This document shows positions 60,768 to 64,000 of a stretch of DNA of 64,000 bases, piece by piece (position 1 is the first letter of the stretch; every line of letters begins with the position of its first letter). Below the pieces are notes generated by a model that was given only the letters and a program-made list of their open reading frames with translations, searched no databases and was not told where the DNA came from. Origin of the DNA: CAVROP01 sp050012175 (GTDB taxonomy: Bacteria > Acidobacteriota > Terriglobia > UBA7540); NCBI GenBank assembly GCA_050012175.1, contig JBEKHR010000012.1, forward strand, positions 62,001 to 126,000, in the 5' to 3' direction. A program made the position numbers and the translations under genes.

Positions 60768-62549
60768 ATGAAAGCTCCAAAATCTGGAATCAGGCTTTCA
60801 GCCATTCTTCTGGCGGGGAGCCTTGTTTCCCCTTTGCTTAGTCCGGTCCGGGCCCTCGCATCGGAATATGGGCGTCTTTCGGGCATCGTCTCGGACAATC
60901 ATGGCAATCCTTTGATGGGTGCCACGGTTCTGATCATTGGGCCGTTGTTGATTCCCACCGCCAGCGCCGGGGAACAGGTGGAGCGCGTCATTACCGACGC
61001 CAAAGGCAAGTTCGCAGTTGGGCACCTCATTCCGGGCTGGTACTCCCTTCAGATTATTTCCCCAACGCGGTTACCCGCTCATCGGAACGGGATTAAGGTG
61101 GAAGCCGGGCAGACGTCCACATTGAAATTTGTTTTAGGTGACGTCTTCGCCCCTTTGCGTTTTCAGATTCCCGATACTGGCGCAACCTCTTTGGCTGACG
61201 ATTGGAAGTGGGTGCTGAGGACTTCCGCAGCCACCCGGCCTATCCTCAGATACCGGCAGGAGGTTGCAGAGACCACCCCGAATGCTGTAAACCCTCCCCT
61301 GCCTGCCAGCCAGCGTCTTGTTGGCATGGCGCCGGGTTCTTCTTGCTGGGAGCCACTGGCCACGGACCCAGGCATGGGAAGTGTTTTGGCTTACCTTCGC
61401 TCGCTGTCCCTGGACTCCGATCTTCTGACGGTGGGCTCAGTCGCGGCCAACGGAACCCTGACATTTTCAGTGGGGACGGAGTATCGAAAGGGCTTGATCA
61501 AGGGTGATTCTGAGGAAATCTCTCTGGTCGTGCACCGATTGGGTTACGCAAGGGGCGTGACCGCTGCGGGTGGCGGCGGACAGCTTTCCGATTCCTATGC
61601 GCAGGGATTAGTGGCAAGCTACACCCAAACCCGTCACATTTATCCTCACCTGACATTGACGGCGGGCGTGGATATTGATTACCTAAGTGCGCTTGGGGAT
61701 GTGATGATCGCCCGACCGCGAATGAAGCTGGCTTACCACCTTTCCCGTTCCACCGACGTTGCCCTGCAGGTTGGGAAGGGACCATCCGACGGTTCAGGGA
61801 CTTTGCTGGAACGTGTTAGTAGGCTCGATTCTTTCCCGCTGTTGACGCTGCGAGGCTATCGGCCTGAGCTTGAGCAAGGCGACCATTCCGAGATCTCCTT
61901 GAACCGCCTTCTGAGTGGTTCCGCGCGGATCGAGCTCGCCGCTTACCACGATGGGGTCAAGAACGCGGCTGTTTGGGGGTCGGCTAATGCCGCGGCAACA
62001 AGCTGGCTTGCGGGTAATTACGTGGTGAACCCTGCCGTGGGTGGGATTTTTGTGAATATGGGTGATTACCACTCTTCCGGATATCGGGCGGTCTATGTAC
62101 AACGCATAGGAAATCACGTCGAAACTCTCGTCGCCTACTCCGTGGGGGATTCCCTGTACGCACACGGACTCGTCAACCATGCTCCAAAGGGAGATCTACA
62201 AGGTGTGCTCAAGCCCGTTCGTAGCGCCTCCTTGGCCGGAGGAGTTTCGGCCCGTATTCCTGTCACTCGGACTCAACTGACGACTTCGTACGAATGGGTT
62301 CAGCGTGGACGCGTAACCATGGTGGATCCTTACGGCCAAGCCAATTTGCAACTGCAACCATTCTTGGATGTCCAGGTCCGCCAGCCCCTCCCTGCCCTTG
62401 CTTTCCTCCCCGCCCACATCGAAGCCGTCGCGGAATTCCGGAATTTATTAGCCCAGGGCTACTCACCCTTGACCCAATCCGGAGAAATGACTCTGCTTCT
62501 GAGTTCAGCTTATAAGTCTCTCCGCGGGGGCTTTTCCGTAGAATTCTAA
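60768..62549 (+). CDS. Carboxypeptidase-like-domain outer-membrane protein
   Basis: 593 residues. A signal peptide (about 1-32) precedes a carboxypeptidase-regulatory-like beta-sandwich (about 34-125: YGRLSGIVSDNHGNPLMGATVLIIGP... ITDAKGKFAVGHLIPGWYSLQI). A long beta-rich region (about 200-593) with alternating strands and a terminal GFSVEF fits an outer-membrane barrel ending in Phe. No clear TonB plug is seen, so it is shorter and simpler than the two receptors in this window. The ligand is unknown. It lies 61 bp after the GWxTD gene on the same strand. Confidence 0.75.
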   Translation: MKAPKSGIRLSAILLAGSLVSPLLSPVRALASEYGRLSGIVSDNHGNPLMGATVLIIGPLLIPTASAGEQVERVITDAKGKFAVGHLIPGWYSLQIISPTRLPAHRNGIKVEAGQTSTLKFVLGDVFAPLRFQIPDTGATSLADDWKWVLRTSAATRPILRYRQEVAETTPNAVNPPLPASQRLVGMAPGSSCWEPLATDPGMGSVLAYLRSLSLDSDLLTVGSVAANGTLTFSVGTEYRKGLIKGDSEEISLVVHRLGYARGVTAAGGGGQLSDSYAQGLVASYTQTRHIYPHLTLTAGVDIDYLSALGDVMIARPRMKLAYHLSRSTDVALQVGKGPSDGSGTLLERVSRLDSFPLLTLRGYRPELEQGDHSEISLNRLLSGSARIELAAYHDGVKNAAVWGSANAAATSWLAGNYVVNPAVGGIFVNMGDYHSSGYRAVYVQRIGNHVETLVAYSVGDSLYAHGLVNHAPKGDLQGVLKPVRSASLAGGVSARIPVTRTQLTTSYEWVQRGRVTMVDPYGQANLQLQPFLDVQVRQPLPALAFLPAHIEAVAEFRNLLAQGYSPLTQSGEMTLLLSSAYKSLRGGFSVEF

Positions 62550-62847
62550 CTTCTGGCGAATAGTTAGTGGGCTAGAAGTCTCTGCCTTGAAACCAATTCG
62601 TCATGGCGGTCTTCAGAAATCCAAGTGTTTCCGTGCCTGTAGGTTTCCAAAGGATGGGAACGGAGTTACTGAAAAGTGGAGGCCATATCCCGAATTTTGT
62701 AGCGGGCGCTGCTACTATCCTGTTGATGTTATATCTGATTGAAAATATGAACTTTATTTGTTTCGTGGAACTCCGACTACTGGAATCTAACTTGCTAGGG
62801 GTTTGAGGTGGTAGTCTAAACGGCAGCGGACAGGTCGCTGCGTTCAG
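62550..62847. other. Intergenic region before the PDZ-7TM gene
   Basis: 298 bp. A 67-codon frame at 62603-62806 has one hydrophobic stretch but no ribosome site and no family resemblance, so I do not call it. No RNA or repeat was recognised. Confidence 0.4.
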
Positions 62848-64000
62848 ATGACAAAAGCTCCGCCTTACCGGTTTACGTCCGTTTCGCTGGCTATCCTTAG
62901 CCTGACGCTTATCGTGTTTGCCATTGTCAATCTCCAGCAGCGGATCCGCTATCGGCTGCCGGACGATGGGGTATCCTGGGTTGACTCCAAAAGGGGAGTG
63001 GAGGCATGGATTGTCACCCCCGATGGTCCAGGTGACCGGGCAGGGATCCGGGAGGGCGACCTCTTAGAGTCAATCGACAGAAAACCGATTCACGCGGCGG
63101 CTGACGCCGGTCGTGAGATCTTCCGCGACGACATATGGTCTCAGGCAAGCTATATCCTAGTGCGGAATGGCGAGAAGTTCCAAACCTCGCTGGTTCTTGT
63201 TCCGCAAAAAGCGGCCGCGACGGTGCGATATTATCTCAGCCTAGTGGGCCTGATATACCTGGTCATCGGGACTTTTATACTATTGCGACGCTGGACGGCT
63301 CCTAAATCACTTCATTTCTACATCTTTTGCTTGGCGTCCTTTATCCTTTACACGTTTTCCTATACCGGGAAGCTGAATCTGTTCGATTGGACGGTGTATT
63401 GGCTGGAAGTTCTTGCCTTGCTTCTTCAGCCCGCGCTCTACCTGCATTTCTGCCTTGGTTTTCCCGAGCAAAAGACTTTCCTGCGCGGTCGGCGTTATGT
63501 GATTCCCTCCCTTTATGGGCCAGCGGTAGCCCTGGCGGCTGTTCATGTTCTTGTGGCCACGGAGCTCATGGTTCTCCCCATGCCCTTGCTCCAGGTGCGT
63601 TGGCTTCTTGACCGCGTCGAGTTCGTGTATCTAGCCGTCTACTTCTTAGCGGGGGCAGTGGTGCTCCAACATGCCTATTCGCGAGCGCACGTGCCTCTGC
63701 TGAAGCAGCAGTTGAAATGGGTGACGCGAGGGACCTGGCTTGCTATCGCACCCTTTGCGACCTTCTATGCGATTCCCTATTTCCTCGGGTTTATTCCCAA
63801 CGCCTGGATGAACCTCTCTGCACTTTCACTTGTCTTTCTCCCCGTCACTTTTGGTTACGCCATCGTGCGTTACCGCCTGATGGACGTGGATGTCATTTTC
63901 CGCAGGGGGATCGCTTACACCTTGGCCACGGCCACCATTGTGGCCCTCTATTTCAGTGTGATCGGGTTGTTTGCGGATTTCTTCCGATCCACGATCCCGA
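62848..64000 (+). CDS. PDZ-domain multi-pass sensor protein, probable histidine kinase N-terminus (partial)
   Basis: 384 codons are open from ATG 62848 to the right edge. A first membrane helix (about 9-27, SVSLAILSLTLIVFAIVNL) is followed by a PDZ-like domain (about 45-120; GVEAWIVTPDGPGDRAGIREGDLLESIDRKPI). At least seven further hydrophobic helices come next (YYLSLVGLIYLVIGTFILL and onward). The phrase VRYRLMDVDVIFRRGIAYTLATA is typical of the membrane part just before the kinase core in 7TM histidine kinases. The catalytic domains lie beyond the window, so the kinase call is an inference. Confidence 0.75.
   Translation, partial: MTKAPPYRFTSVSLAILSLTLIVFAIVNLQQRIRYRLPDDGVSWVDSKRGVEAWIVTPDGPGDRAGIREGDLLESIDRKPIHAAADAGREIFRDDIWSQASYILVRNGEKFQTSLVLVPQKAAATVRYYLSLVGLIYLVIGTFILLRRWTAPKSLHFYIFCLASFILYTFSYTGKLNLFDWTVYWLEVLALLLQPALYLHFCLGFPEQKTFLRGRRYVIPSLYGPAVALAAVHVLVATELMVLPMPLLQVRWLLDRVEFVYLAVYFLAGAVVLQHAYSRAHVPLLKQQLKWVTRGTWLAIAPFATFYAIPYFLGFIPNAWMNLSALSLVFLPVTFGYAIVRYRLMDVDVIFRRGIAYTLATATIVALYFSVIGLFADFFRSTIP

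Noticed and set aside
62603..62806. 67-codon hypothetical membrane protein
   Set aside because: One hydrophobic stretch only, no ribosome site, weak context; probably the leader region of the PDZ-7TM gene.

Overview
The window reads as chromosomal DNA of an Acidobacteriota-like bacterium. This is inferred from gene content and not from a marker gene. It has two long Oar-type TonB-dependent receptors with an N-terminal carboxypeptidase-like domain, an SBBP beta-propeller giant, a GWxTD-domain protein, a duplicated MacB/FtsX-type permease cluster, many small toxin-antitoxin (TA) modules and a high density of palindromic intergenic repeats. The DNA is GC-rich. Starts are mixed ATG/GTG/TTG with strong GGAGG sites, plus a few leaderless-looking promoters.

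Layout. 1-2200: end of an unknown gene, two small hypotheticals, and a REP-associated transposase nested in two pairs of inverted repeats beside a decayed kinase fragment. 2200-9150: a molybdenum-cofactor riboswitch in front of moaA, a MITE-like palindromic element, nadA, a DUF2203 gene, a YyaL-type thioredoxin-domain protein and thiC. 9200-14000: a hicAB pair, a repeat block, a Spy-like protein, a membrane-anchored DsbA-like protein, a tRNA-like relic and an overlapping HigB-like/XRE/DUF3467 triad. 14300-17400: iron-dependent alcohol dehydrogenase, ABM monooxygenase and M16 peptidase. 17584-18400: a tRNA-Ile(GAT) followed by a tandem array of tRNA-3'-half cassettes, one of which still carries a GIY-YIG nuclease gene. 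18400-21100: a hicBA pair, an orphan OmpR-family regulator and an IS3 relic. 21100-36050: envelope and polymer-use genes (two receptors, SBBP protein, DUF5666 protein, GH20 hexosaminidase). 36300-43800: TA modules mixed with housekeeping genes (mnmG carrying two in-frame palindromic inserts, purD, purE) and a Uma2-family gene. 43900-50600: ADP-forming acyl-CoA synthetase/GNAT fusion with mtnA, then a glycolipid glycosyltransferase, PHP and PAP2 genes. 50650-58300: one ABC exporter cluster with four permeases, one ATPase and one adaptor. 59000-64000: GWxTD protein, a carboxypeptidase-like-domain/barrel protein and the start of a PDZ-7TM sensor protein.

Most unusual parts: the tRNA-Ile/GIY-YIG cassette array, in which the nuclease reading frame ends inside tRNA-like sequence; the Moco riboswitch, whose aptamer strand can pair for 12 bp with the terminator loop; the palindromic repeats accepted in frame by mnmG; and the three-gene overlapping TA-like module. 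All functional calls rest on motif recognition by eye, and no database search was run.
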